Of a stretch of DNA of 45,828 bases, positions 34,085-42,410 are shown one piece after another (positions within the stretch are counted from its first letter, which is position 1; each line of letters starts with the position of its first letter). The notes under the pieces are model-generated. The model worked only from the letters and a program-made list of their open reading frames with translations. It did no database searches and was not told the origin of the DNA. The stretch comes from Bacillota bacterium. Lineage in GTDB: Bacteria; Bacillota; Clostridia; Oscillospirales; Oscillospiraceae. A program made the position numbers and the translations under genes. The stretch lies in assembly GCA_028719885.1 (NCBI GenBank), contig JAQYLT010000016.1:1-45828 (forward strand), read 5' to 3'.

Positions 34085-35281
34085 CTATACCGGTTCAAAA
34101 AAGGTATCCGGGTGGTTGGGGTCAAAAATTTCGTTGCAGGTCATCACGGTGACCAGGTCCTCCGTCTGGGACAGATTGATGATGTTGTGGGTCCAGCCGG
34201 GAATCATGTGGACGGCCTCGATTTTATCGCCGCTGACCTCAAATTCCACCGTTTCCCCGGTGTTGATGTTCCGCTCCTGAATCAGGCCATGGCCATGGAC
34301 CACAATGAACAGCTCCCATTTGCTGTTGTGCCAGTGCTGCCCCTTGGTGATGCCGGGCTTCGAGATATTGATGCTCACCTGGCCGCAGTCTGCGGTGTGC
34401 AGCAGCTCCGTGAAAGAGCCCCGATGATCCACATTCATTTTCAGGGGATATTTGAACTTTTCCTTGGGAAGATAGGTCAGGTACAGGGAATACAGCTTCT
34501 TGGCAAAGGAGCCCTCGGGCATTTTGGGCATGAGCAGTGTCTCGGGCTGGCTTTTGAATTCCAGGAGCAAATCCACAATCTCCCCCAGGGTGACATGGTG
34601 GGTGGTGGGTACGCAGCAGTAGCGGCCGTCTGTCTTCAGGACCGTGTTCAGCCCATCGAATTCGCAGTGCTGCTCCCTGCCCTCCAATAAATCGAAGAGT
34701 CCCTCAATGAGATCGTCGATATAGAGTAGCTCCAATTCGGTGCTCCGGTCGTTGACGGTGTAGGGCTGATCGTTGGCAATGGCCCAACAGAAAGTGCTCA
34801 CGGCACTATTGTAGTTGGGACGGCTGTGGCCCATGAGATTGGTGAACCGGTAAACCGCCACCTTCACCCCGTTTTCCTCCCCGTAGCGGAAGAACAGCTC
34901 CTCCCCTGCCAGCTTGGACTTGCCGTAGTCGGACTGCCCGTAGCGGCCGATGAGGGTGGCCTGGATGGAAGAGGACAGCATGATGGGCGCTTTGTTCTTG
35001 TATTTTTTCAGGGTGTCCAGCAAATCCGACGCAAAGCCGAAATTGCCCTGCATGAATTCTTCCTTGTTCTGGGGCCGGTTCACTCCCGCCAGGTTGAATA
35101 CGAAATCCGCCCTTTTGCAGTAGTCCTCCAGCTGCTCCCGGGTGGAGCTGAGATCATATTCAAAAATCTCATCGATCTTTAAATTGGGCCGGGTTTTATT
35201 CTTCCCGTCCCGGATATTTTTCAGATTGTTCACCAGGGCGGTTCCCACCATGCCCTTGGCACCGGTAATCAAGATATTCAT
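34085..35281 (-). CDS. capF: bifunctional epimerase/reductase CapF (WbjC)
   Basis: The 398-residue protein has an N-terminal short-chain dehydrogenase domain (MNILITGAKGMVGTAL, GxxGxxG NAD(P) motif; YGKSKLAGEEL with the YxxxK pair) and a C-terminal cupin from about residue 280 (INISKPGITKGQHWHNSKWE, then HMIPGWTHNIIN with probable metal ligands). This two-domain layout is the hallmark of CapF/WbjC, which epimerises at C3 and reduces at C4 in making UDP-L-FucNAc. It lies between capE and capG with short gaps of about ten bases. Confidence 0.93.
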   Translation of the reverse strand: MNILITGAKGMVGTALVNNLKNIRDGKNKTRPNLKIDEIFEYDLSSTREQLEDYCKRADFVFNLAGVNRPQNKEEFMQGNFGFASDLLDTLKKYKNKAPIMLSSSIQATLIGRYGQSDYGKSKLAGEELFFRYGEENGVKVAVYRFTNLMGHSRPNYNSAVSTFCWAIANDQPYTVNDRSTELELLYIDDLIEGLFDLLEGREQHCEFDGLNTVLKTDGRYCCVPTTHHVTLGEIVDLLLEFKSQPETLLMPKMPEGSFAKKLYSLYLTYLPKEKFKYPLKMNVDHRGSFTELLHTADCGQVSINISKPGITKGQHWHNSKWELFIVVHGHGLIQERNINTGETVEFEVSGDKIEAVHMIPGWTHNIINLSQTEDLVTVMTCNEIFDPNHPDTFFEPV

Positions 35282-35292
35282 CCGTAAACCTC

Positions 35293-36339
35293 TCAGTTGT
35301 GCCGGATTCCGGCCAGCTCTTCTTTCACGTAGTCGGTGGTGAGGATTTTCTGCACCGTACCGGCCACATCCAGCCGGGTGGTGTTGTGGCTGGTGTAGGA
35401 TTCCTCCGCCTGGGTGAGCACCTGGCCCTGGACGAAGAACTTGTCGTAGTTCAAATCCCGGCTGTCGGCGGCCACCCGGAAGTAATTTCCCATATCCTGA
35501 CTTCTCAGCCGTTCCTCCCGGGTCATCAGGGTTTCGTAGAGCTTTTCCCCGTGACGGGTGCCAATGATGTTGGTGCCGGTGTCGCCGAAGAGCTGCTGCA
35601 CCGCCTTGGCCAGATCGCCGATGGTGGAGGCATCCGCCTTCTGGATGAACAGATCCCCGGGGTTGGCGTGCTCAAAGGCGAATTTCACCAGGTCCACCGC
35701 CTCGTCCAGATTCATCAGGAACCGGGTCATGTCCGGATTGGTGATGGTGATGGGATTGCCGGATTTGATCTGGTCGATGAACAGCGGGATCACACTGCCC
35801 CGGCTGCACATCACGTTGCCGTAGCGGGTGCAGCAGATGGTGGTGTCCCCCCGCTCCGCCGCCACCCGGGCGTTGGCGCAGATCACGTGCTCCATCATGG
35901 CCTTGGAAATGCCCATGGCGTTGATGGGATAGGCAGCCTTGTCAGTGGACAGGCAGACCACCCGCCTGACCCTGGCATCCACCGCGGCCCGGAGCAGATT
36001 GTCGGTGCCCTCGATGTTGGTTTTCACCGCCTGCATGGGGAAGAACTCACAGGAGGGCACCTGCTTCAATGCCGCCGCATGGAAGATGTAGTCCACGCCG
36101 GGGATCGCGTCCCGGATGGACTGAGGGTCCCGCACATCGCCCACATAGAATTTGACCTTATGGGCGCTGTCCGGATGGGTGGCCTGGAGCTGGTGGCGCA
36201 TATCGTCCTGCTTTTTCTCGTCCCGGGAGAAAATGCGAATCTGGCCGATGTCGGTGTCCAGGAAATGCTTCAAAACGGTATTGCCAAAGGAACCGGTCCC
36301 GCCGGTAATCATCAGGGTTGCCCCGGAAAATGCGGACAT
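35293..36339 (-). CDS. capE: UDP-GlcNAc 4,6-dehydratase/5-epimerase CapE (WbjB)
   Basis: The 348-residue SDR enzyme has the NADP motif TGGTGSFGNTVL near residues 12-23, RIFSRDEKKQDDMRHQL and the active-site region STDKAAYPINAMGISKAMME, all typical of the CapE/FlaA1/WbjB family. It starts the UDP-L-FucNAc pathway by dehydration and C5 inversion of UDP-GlcNAc. The ATG at 36339 follows AAGGAG at nine bases and is preferred to 36360. No clear promoter was found; repeat island 8 lies 70 bases upstream. Confidence 0.92.
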   Translation of the reverse strand: MSAFSGATLMITGGTGSFGNTVLKHFLDTDIGQIRIFSRDEKKQDDMRHQLQATHPDSAHKVKFYVGDVRDPQSIRDAIPGVDYIFHAAALKQVPSCEFFPMQAVKTNIEGTDNLLRAAVDARVRRVVCLSTDKAAYPINAMGISKAMMEHVICANARVAAERGDTTICCTRYGNVMCSRGSVIPLFIDQIKSGNPITITNPDMTRFLMNLDEAVDLVKFAFEHANPGDLFIQKADASTIGDLAKAVQQLFGDTGTNIIGTRHGEKLYETLMTREERLRSQDMGNYFRVAADSRDLNYDKFFVQGQVLTQAEESYTSHNTTRLDVAGTVQKILTTDYVKEELAGIRHN

Positions 36340-36407
36340 AAGCGAATTCTCCTTTATCATTCAGCCTGGCGGCCATCATTTTTATTGGCTTGAATCAGCG
36401 CAGCAGA

Positions 36408-36681
36408 AAATTGGAATTTGCAGAGATATTTCGTAGGGAACGGATTTATCCGTTCCGCCCGGTAACGTTTTTATGGGGTGTACGTTGAATGGAAAAATGT
36501 TGAAAATTGGGGCCCGTTGCCATCCAACGAAACATGGATGTTGACTGATGTTTCGGAACGGATAAATCCGTTCCCTACGCAAAACGTAACGTTTTTTCGA
36601 TTCAATATCCCCCGGTGATTTACGGCCAGGGCGGAATGCATAAATGCATTCCCTACGAAACATTTCTACAAATTCCAATCT
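36408..36681. repeat. repeat island 8 (three hairpins, L-R-R)
   Basis: Ends AAATTGGAATTTG (36408) and CAAATTCCAATCT (36669). Left-tagged 36432-36456, right-tagged 36555-36579 and right-tagged 36633-36657. The left two-thirds are nearly identical to island 1 and the right third to the right third of island 4, so islands share and exchange parts. Confidence 0.92.
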
Positions 36682-36765
36682 ATCTGATTGCTGCGTCATG
36701 CCGACATGCACATGGTTTTCTTTCATTACACGCTATTATACCATCGCTTTCCCGGGATGTCCACA

Positions 36766-36809
36766 GAAAAAATCCGCACCCCCGGCATTCACCGGAGGCG
36801 CGGGTGGGA
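36766..36809 (-). terminator. probable terminator of the secreted-protein gene
   Basis: ATCC-rich arms around CCGGCATTCACCGG form an imperfect GC-rich hairpin, followed on the minus strand by TTTTTT. It sits just past the stop at 36815. Confidence 0.6.
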
Positions 36810-36814
36810 TTCAT

Positions 36815-37339
36815 TTAGAAGTGAACGGTGGTAACGATGTCATCGGTCACGGTCTCGTAGGAGTTGGGGTCGTAGGTGTAGAAGTGGAACTCGATGGTTT
36901 CCAGCTCCTCCAGGGCGGTGAGCTCTGCGTCCACATCCACCTCGTATACCTCGATGGTATCCTTGGCCTTTTTGCCCGCCGCAAGCTCAAAGCTGGAGAA
37001 GCCCCAGCCCTCCCAGCCATTGACGTAGACGCTGTCCAGGCAGGCGGCCATATCCTTGTCGGAGGTGTTGGTAACGATCACATTCAGCTTCAAGGTCATG
37101 GTATCGTCGTAGGCGGCTTCCAGGTCGACTTCACCGGTGAGAGTGACGGTGATGCCGTCGGCCTCCACGATCACGGTCTTCTCCGCCATCGCCAGCTCCC
37201 GGTTCAGCAGCTCCGCCCGGGCCTGATCGATGAGGGTTTGCAGCTCCTCGGTGCTCATGGCAGAGAAATCCTCTGCAGCGGCATAGATCGGGAGGCAAAG
37301 CACCACGGCAACCAGGAGACAAATGAGTTTTTTCAGCAT
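36815..37339 (-). CDS. small secreted protein of unknown function
   Basis: The 174-residue protein has a signal peptide (MLKKLICLLVAVVLCLPIYA, then AAEDFS), a short helix (STEELQTLIDQARAELLNREL) and a beta-rich domain with TVIVEADGITVTLTGEVDLE and the acidic end DDIVTTVHF, resembling bacterial Ig-like or DUF-type extracellular domains. No family is recognised with confidence. The ATG at 37339 is chosen because it starts a textbook leader; AAAGGGG precedes it. It has its own consensus promoter (37395-37423) and probably is a single-gene unit. Confidence 0.75.
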   Translation of the reverse strand: MLKKLICLLVAVVLCLPIYAAAEDFSAMSTEELQTLIDQARAELLNRELAMAEKTVIVEADGITVTLTGEVDLEAAYDDTMTLKLNVIVTNTSDKDMAACLDSVYVNGWEGWGFSSFELAAGKKAKDTIEVYEVDVDAELTALEELETIEFHFYTYDPNSYETVTDDIVTTVHF

Positions 37340-37394
37340 AATTTTAGCCCCTTTCGTTCTAATATTGGAAAAAGATGTACTCTTCCTCAATTAC

Positions 37395-37423
37395 AGTATA
37401 TTCCAGGAAAGCACCGGTGTCAA
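37395..37423 (-). promoter_or_regulatory. promoter of the small secreted protein
   Basis: On the minus strand TTGACA (37418-37423), a 17-base spacer and TATACT (37395-37400). It starts transcription about 50 bases before the ATG. Confidence 0.88.
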
Positions 37424-37558
37424 TCCCGAAAATGGGCAGTTTTTGGTTCCGCTTTACATGGATGGCCGCCCGGTTCAGCTCGGGCAGAGAGGACCGCATA
37501 ACAGCAAAGCGATAAGACGAATGCGTCATCGGAACATGCTTTCTCCCCTTTCCAATGA

Positions 37559-37831
37559 TTATTGGAATTCAATCTTCAGCTTTTTTCCAAGCCCAGCAGC
37601 AATGCGGGCTAACGTGTCAATTGTTGGGCTGCTGGCCCCGCTTTCAATTCGGCTGATGTTGGATTGACGGATACCAGTCTTTTCTGCAAGCTCTTTCTGC
37701 GTCATGTGGCTTTCCAGGCGGGCCGCGATCACAGCACGAATCGCCTCATACTCCGGACGCATTTGCTCGTACTCGGCGGCAAATTCCGAGTCTTTCAGCT
37801 GCTTATCCAAATATCTCTGCAAATCACTCAT
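37559..37831 (-). CDS. XRE-type antitoxin (HigA-like)
   Basis: The 90-residue protein has a C-terminal Cro/C1 helix-turn-helix: MTQKELAEKTGIRQSNISRIESG and SPTIDTLARIAAGL. Its N terminus (SDLQRYLDKQLKDSEFAAEY) is the partner-binding type helix found in HigA-like antitoxins. It overlaps the end of the upstream toxin gene by eight bases. The ATG at 37831 follows AAAGGAGG. The protein probably represses the promoter at 38201 together with the toxin. Confidence 0.88.
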   Translation of the reverse strand: MSDLQRYLDKQLKDSEFAAEYEQMRPEYEAIRAVIAARLESHMTQKELAEKTGIRQSNISRIESGASSPTIDTLARIAAGLGKKLKIEFQ

Positions 37832-38177
37832 TGCAGTTTTGCCTCCTTTCATAGTCTGCCTTGTACTTTCTTGCAAGATCAAGTTCGGCCTTTGGGGTTT
37901 TTAAGGTCTTTTTGATAAATCCGTTCGTCAGAATGATTTTATTATCAACTACAAAGAAGTAAAATATCCGCGAAATGTCCCCTGCGAACTTTATCCGGAG
38001 CTCGAACAATCCATCTCCCATTGATTTGGAGTGCGGTTCTCTTAGCGTATTTCCGTATTCCTCCAAAATGGAGAGGCCATAAATTGCCTTTGCCCTCATT
38101 TTCTTGTCCAAGCTGTCAAGAAATTCTTCTACCGGTTTTTTCCCGTTTGGAAGTTGATAAAACTCGATTTCAAACAT
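37824..38177 (-). CDS. RelE/HigB-family toxin (Gp49-like)
   Basis: The 117-residue protein is of the phage-derived Gp49/HigB type: FEIEFYQLPNGKKPVEEFLDSLD at the N terminus, HSKSMGDGLFELRIKF in the middle and RIFYFFVVDNKIILTNGFIKKT near the end. Such toxins cleave mRNA at the ribosome. The toxin gene comes first, as in HigBA. The conserved arginines and the aromatic strand are kept, so it appears active. Confidence 0.9.
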   Translation of the reverse strand: MFEIEFYQLPNGKKPVEEFLDSLDKKMRAKAIYGLSILEEYGNTLREPHSKSMGDGLFELRIKFAGDISRIFYFFVVDNKIILTNGFIKKTLKTPKAELDLARKYKADYERRQNCNE

Positions 38178-38200
38178 TTATGCACCTTCTATCTATCGAT

Positions 38201-38229
38201 AGTATATTCCTTTTTTGATATATTGTCAA
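38201..38229 (-). promoter_or_regulatory. toxin-antitoxin promoter and operator
   Basis: On the minus strand TTGACA (38224-38229), a 17-base spacer and TATACT (38201-38206). A palindromic CTATCGATAG begins at the -10 and runs to 38193, a likely binding site for the antitoxin. Confidence 0.88.
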
Positions 38230-38245
38230 GGATTTTTCTTCTCCA

Positions 38246-38365
38246 AAACCTGATACAAGGGCGGGTGGCTTGCCCCCGCCGAAATGTAGCGATTTTTGGG
38301 TTTTATCATCAAATGGGAGCTGTCCAAAACTGGAACCAAGCGGCGGGGGAAAACCCCGCCCTACG
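38246..38365. repeat. pair of GC-rich tagged hairpins
   Basis: GGCGGGGGAAAACCCCGCC (38342-38360) is followed by CTACG, the usual right tag. A related hairpin GGGCGGGTGGCTTGCCCCCG lies at about 38259-38280. The stems differ completely from other islands. It lies between the TA promoter and island 9 and has no recognised end repeats. Confidence 0.75.
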
Positions 38366-38401
38366 ATGCATCCCATTTTTTCATACGACAATCACATCGC
38401 C

Positions 38402-38610
38402 AAATTGGAATTTGTCAGCATGTTTCGTAGGGAATGCATTTATGCATTCCGCCCTGGTCGCAAATCACCAGGGGGTATTGAATCGAAAAATCGTTGGTGA
38501 ACATCCGAAGTTCGACCAATGATACAGTGTTCCGACCACCCTTTACACAAGGAGGGCTTACACGGGCCGTGTCGTTTCATGGTACCATTCAACCCGTCAA
38601 ATTCCGATTT
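38402..38610. repeat. repeat island 9 (degraded)
   Basis: Left end AAATTGGAATTTG (38402), right end CAAATTCCGATTT (38598). Only one standard unit is present: left-tagged 38426-38450 with a GCATTTATGC-type stem. A palindrome ACACGGGCCGTGT lies near 38560. The remaining spacer matches that in other islands. Confidence 0.85.
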
Positions 38611-38673
38611 GCCCGTTTGCTGAGCAAGGCCGATTCGCACATTGAATTATCTGACGCCAATTTTTCATAATAA

Positions 38674-38712
38674 CAAAAGAAAGCCTCTGAAACCAGAAGA
38701 TTTCAGAGGCTT

Positions 38713-38713
<1 letters not shown>
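38674..38713 (-). terminator. tRNA-Thr terminator
   Basis: AAAGCCTCTGAAA (38680-38692) pairs with TTTCAGAGGCTTT (38701-38713); on the minus strand CTTTTG follows. It begins at the encoded CCA of the tRNA. Confidence 0.93.
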
Positions 38714-38788
<75 letters not shown>

Positions 38789-38825
38789 ATTCTTAAGTTT
38801 TGCTGTTCTCGGTGACAGCTTGTGT

Positions 38826-38854
38826 ATTATATAACAGGATTCTTCATTTGTCAA
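38826..38854 (-). promoter_or_regulatory. tRNA-Thr promoter
   Basis: On the minus strand TTGACA (38849-38854), a 17-base spacer and TATAAT (38826-38831), a perfect consensus promoter about 38 bases before the tRNA. Confidence 0.95.
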
Positions 38855-38873
38855 TGCTTTTTTAAAAAAATTT

Positions 38874-38917
38874 GAAAGAAAAGAAGCAGCGGCTGCCGGG
38901 GTAGACAGCCGCTGCTT
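38874..38917 (-). terminator. terminator of the envelope operon
   Basis: AAGCAGCGGCTG (38884-38895) pairs with CAGCCGCTGCTT (38906-38917); on the minus strand CTTTTCTTTC follows. It lies just past the PAP2 stop. Confidence 0.9.
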
Positions 38918-38924
38918 TGAAGCG

Positions 38925-39581
38925 TTATTTTGCTCTTTGATACTTGCCCCGCTTTTCGGGGAGGAAATGATACACGATGGAAACGATGGCGCAGCCCAGC
39001 AGGCCCAGCAGGATACCGGCGAACATGGAGAAGATCACGTCGCTGGGATAGTGGACATACAGGTACAGCCGGGAGAAGGCCACCAGGAAGGCGATGACGG
39101 CGGCGGGGATGCCCAGGCGCTTGTCCTTGATCAGCAGCACCGTGGAGGCCTCGAAGCAGGCGATGGTATGGCCGGAGGGGAAGGACTTATGCAGGTCACT
39201 GGCCACCAGCCACTTGATGTCATTTTCCGTCACCGGCACCCAGTTTTTCAGCTGGGGCAGGTCGTAATTGGCCATCCGCTCCACGGTGTAGAAGAAGAAT
39301 GGGCGGTCCCGGCCGATGAGGTTTTTCAGGATGATATTGCAGACGATCAATCCCAGCATCAGCGCCGCGCCCATGGACCAGGCGGTCTTGCGGGTCTTGC
39401 GGAAGAGAAGCATAATGACGGCGATGGCGATCCAGAAGGCGCCCCACTCTCCGAAGAGGGTGATATAGGGCATGGCCTTATCCAGAAAATCGCAGGTCAG
39501 GTAGTTGCGGATGAACTCCAGAATGGGAAAGTCGAAAGTGATGGCCAGGGAATCCAGCAATGCTTTTGCTTGCTCAATCAT
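38925..39581 (-). CDS. PAP2 family membrane phosphatase
   Basis: The 218-residue protein has about five or six TM segments and the three PAP2 motifs: KNLIGRDRP (K-x6-RP), FPSGH and SRLYLYVHYPSD. Such membrane enzymes remove phosphate from undecaprenyl pyrophosphate or other lipid phosphates. It is last in an operon of GT2-GtrA, phosphodiester-glycosidase and Pro-rich membrane proteins, so recycling of a polyprenyl carrier used for surface-polymer synthesis is the likely role. AAGGAGG precedes the ATG. Confidence 0.93.
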   Translation of the reverse strand: MIEQAKALLDSLAITFDFPILEFIRNYLTCDFLDKAMPYITLFGEWGAFWIAIAVIMLLFRKTRKTAWSMGAALMLGLIVCNIILKNLIGRDRPFFFYTVERMANYDLPQLKNWVPVTENDIKWLVASDLHKSFPSGHTIACFEASTVLLIKDKRLGIPAAVIAFLVAFSRLYLYVHYPSDVIFSMFAGILLGLLGCAIVSIVYHFLPEKRGKYQRAK

Positions 39582-39605
39582 GGTGAAGCCTCCTTATCAG
39601 TGGAT

Positions 39606-41306
39606 TTATGCGTTGGTGAACAGGGGATACAGAACCATGGGGGTCAGGGTATAGCCAGAGGACAGACTGACGAGGCCAGTCTCATCGGGCTGGAACATCA
39701 TATTCCAGGTCTTCTGGCCCTGCTCGTTCTCTTCCACGGTGCACCAGCCGGAGAACACCTTGCCGCTGGGCGCCTGCACCACGGGCGCGGTGAGGCTGGC
39801 GGCATCGGTGGCATAGAATTCCGAGGAGAGCACATTGCCCGCCGCGTCGCAGAAGGTGAGCCTTACCTCGCCCACGGGAGCGGTGATGTCCTCATTGGTC
39901 ATTTCGGTGCAGACCCACTTGCCGTTCTTATTGGTGAAATACATGGACTGGACCACATTGAAGTCCTTTTCGGTGTTGTCCTTATTGACAACGTGCATGA
40001 CCATGGAGGCCCGGACGGAGAACAGGGTGGAAGAATGCTTGGTGTAGCCAAGGATCTCCTCGTTGCGGAATTCATGGCCCCGGTCGGCGTTCATCCACAG
40101 CTCGCTGCCCATCTTGAGGATGTCATTATAGACCTGGGAGCCGCCGTCGAAATACTTGGCCAGTGCCGCCCGGCTGCCGCTGGCGTTGATCATGAAGCCC
40201 GCATAGGCCTCCAGCGCGCCGAACACAGCGGTACGCTCCTCCTCGGTCATGGCGATGGCATCGGTCTGCTCCTCAAACATGCCGGAATCCGGATTGTAGC
40301 GCACCTCAATGGGGGCGCCGGTCTGGTCGTAAACCAGCAGCTCGGGGGTGGTGAGCAGGCCGGTGACCTCCTGGATGCTGGTGCGGATGCGGTTCTCGGG
40401 GGACAGGTTTTCATCGGCCTTGGTGGAGGCGATCTGGATGGTATAGCTGTCGTCCAGGGGCTGATTGTTCACATAGGCCACATGGTTTTCCAGCTTGCGA
40501 ATCTTGATGGACTCCTGCCGGTTGACGAAGATTTCCACGCCGTCCAGCTGCCAGTCGGGAATGGCGGTGATCTTCTGCTCCTCGGTGTAGCCGTTCAGGG
40601 TGAAGGTGGCCAGCTTCTCGGAGCCCAGGCGGACGATATATTTTTTCTTGGTGCCAATGCCCGCGGAGGTCTCCACGAAGTTCAGCTCCTGACCGGCCAC
40701 CTTGTCCTCCATATAGGATACATAGGCGTCCACGCCCTCAAACAGGGTGTCGTATTTGTTGGTGCCGGTACCGGTGGGGTCACCGGCCAGCCGGTAGAGC
40801 TGGGCCCAGTCGGGATTGCCGAAGAGCTGGTCGAACACCTGCTGGCACTTGACGGTGGGCTGGGCGGCCTCGTAGTCCTTCAGCCAGCCGTTGAGCCAGT
40901 TCAATGTGACGAACACGCCGATGAAGAAGACGAAAATCATCACGAAATACATGCTGTAGAAGATGATTCCGCCCAGCCGGGGACCCCGGCGCTGCTGCTG
41001 AACCACTTCCACCTCGGTCTGCTTTTTGGGCCGCTGAGCGGGAGCCGCAGCGCTCCGCTGGGCAGGGGTGGGGCGCTGACCGGCTGCCGGTGCGGGCCGC
41101 TGCTGCTGCGCCCTTTGCGGGGCGGGACGCTGGGCGGCGGGTCTGGCGTTCTGCTGGGGTCTTTCGCTGCTCCGGCGAGCATCCCGGCTGGCCTTTCTGG
41201 CAGCTCGGGCGGCATTGTCCTCGGCCCGCTCCCGGATGATATTGTCCAGTGCCTGATCCGGTGCCTGCTGGCCCTTGGATTTGGCGTCAAATTTTCCTTG
41301 ATACAT
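39606..41306 (-). CDS. membrane protein with Pro/Gln/Arg-rich cytoplasmic region and large outside domain
   Basis: The 566-residue protein begins with a charged helix (residues 15-45), followed by a low-complexity region (50-110) of PAAQRPAPQRAQQQRPAP type, a single TM (112-136) and about 430 residues outside the membrane. The outside part is beta-rich and includes YDTLFEGVDAYVSYMEDKV and VEENEQGQKTWNMMFQPDE. No known family is recognised. The layout resembles membrane-anchored regulators or scaffolds of cell-wall synthesis. It is in the operon between the glycosidase and PAP2 genes, with gaps of 12 and 24 bases. A GAGGTGA site precedes the ATG at 41306. Confidence 0.75.
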   Translation of the reverse strand: MYQGKFDAKSKGQQAPDQALDNIIRERAEDNAARAARKASRDARRSSERPQQNARPAAQRPAPQRAQQQRPAPAAGQRPTPAQRSAAAPAQRPKKQTEVEVVQQQRRGPRLGGIIFYSMYFVMIFVFFIGVFVTLNWLNGWLKDYEAAQPTVKCQQVFDQLFGNPDWAQLYRLAGDPTGTGTNKYDTLFEGVDAYVSYMEDKVAGQELNFVETSAGIGTKKKYIVRLGSEKLATFTLNGYTEEQKITAIPDWQLDGVEIFVNRQESIKIRKLENHVAYVNNQPLDDSYTIQIASTKADENLSPENRIRTSIQEVTGLLTTPELLVYDQTGAPIEVRYNPDSGMFEEQTDAIAMTEEERTAVFGALEAYAGFMINASGSRAALAKYFDGGSQVYNDILKMGSELWMNADRGHEFRNEEILGYTKHSSTLFSVRASMVMHVVNKDNTEKDFNVVQSMYFTNKNGKWVCTEMTNEDITAPVGEVRLTFCDAAGNVLSSEFYATDAASLTAPVVQAPSGKVFSGWCTVEENEQGQKTWNMMFQPDETGLVSLSSGYTLTPMVLYPLFTNA

Positions 41307-41318
41307 CTCTCAATCACC

Positions 41319-42410
41319 TCACTGCAAGGGCTTGACCATCCAGAAGTTTGGCATTCTTCTGGGTTCGGACTGAAGCACGGAATAGCTGTTGACCATCTCC
41401 ACCTCACCGGTCTGGTAATTCCGATAGAGCATGATGGAGGAGGAGCCGCCGTCCATGTTGCAGGCGTTCACCGCGCCATAGGAAACCAGGATGTCGATCA
41501 TATCCTTGTAGGTGGCGCCCAGGGAGCCGGCCTGACGGCCGTCGGCGCAGACGAAGATCACCACACCGTCGGCTCTCTGGCCCACCACGGTACGGGGGTT
41601 GTAGCCGGAGTTGCCGGAGTAGACCTTCTGGTTGGGCACGCCGTTGACAATCAGCACCGGGCCGAACTCGCAGCCGTCCCGGATGCCCTGGGCCATGGCC
41701 TGCTCGGCAGTCATGGTCTCGGCCACCACCAGCTTGTTCTCGTTGTTGAAGCCGCAGAAGCCCTTTTCGGGAACCAGGCCCTTGTACTGATCGGAGACCA
41801 CCTGGCCGCCGTGGATGGTCAGGCCCGCGGGGACGCTGCCCACCTGGCTGCCGGCGGTGCCGTCGTCGTTGAAGGCACCGGCGTTGATGGCGGCGGAGGC
41901 GCCCTCATCCTCAATGGCCACGTTTAAGCGCTTGCCGGGCTTGCTGGTGGAGAAGCCGTCGTAGGTGGAAAGGCCCAGATACACCCGGCTGGGGTCCTGA
42001 ATCAGCATGATGTGGGCGTTAAAGGTTTTGCCGGAATAGCTCTCGATGCGGATGCCGTCGGGATAGGCGGCCCATTCGTCGGAGGCGGCCAGAGTGTTGG
42101 CATCCATAATCACGATATCATCCAGGTTCTGCTCCTCCTGGATTTCGTTGTCCTTACCGGCGTTGCGGATGCTCTCCACGATTTCCTCGTCCATAAACAG
42201 GCCGGGAATCCACTTGGTCGCGCTGGGCTCCAGCAGGGACATGGTGAGCACATCCCGGGCAGCGGGAGACGGCCCGTTGAACACCAGGTTCATCACCAGC
42301 GACAAGCCCACCACCAGCAAAATGACAATGGTGAACAGCAGCAGGAAGAACCGCCGGACAATCCGCCCCAGCAGGCCGCTGCCTTTCTTCTTTTGGGTTT
42401 TCTTACTCAT
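41319..42410 (-). CDS. membrane-anchored phosphodiester glycosidase (NAGPA domain)
   Basis: The 363-residue protein has a basic N terminus, one TM (about 20-42) and an outside NAGPA domain from about residue 130. Motifs: SAAINAGAFNDDG, GCEFGPVLIVNG, NPRTVVGQRADGVVIFVCADGR and the diagnostic NMDGGSSSIMLY. Bacterial NAGPA proteins act on sugar-1-phosphodiesters in surface polymers such as wall teichoic acid or exopolysaccharides. The ATG at 42410 overlaps the end of the GT2 gene by eight bases. It probably processes or remodels the polymer made with the neighbouring glycosyltransferase. Confidence 0.9.
   Translation of the reverse strand: MSKKTQKKKGSGLLGRIVRRFFLLLFTIVILLVVGLSLVMNLVFNGPSPAARDVLTMSLLEPSATKWIPGLFMDEEIVESIRNAGKDNEIQEEQNLDDIVIMDANTLAASDEWAAYPDGIRIESYSGKTFNAHIMLIQDPSRVYLGLSTYDGFSTSKPGKRLNVAIEDEGASAAINAGAFNDDGTAGSQVGSVPAGLTIHGGQVVSDQYKGLVPEKGFCGFNNENKLVVAETMTAEQAMAQGIRDGCEFGPVLIVNGVPNQKVYSGNSGYNPRTVVGQRADGVVIFVCADGRQAGSLGATYKDMIDILVSYGAVNACNMDGGSSSIMLYRNYQTGEVEMVNSYSVLQSEPRRMPNFWMVKPLQ

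Noticed and set aside
38937..41927. Plus-strand open frame of nearly 1000 codons
   Set aside because: It lies antisense to three operon genes with strong motifs (PAP2, NAGPA) and shared operon spacing.
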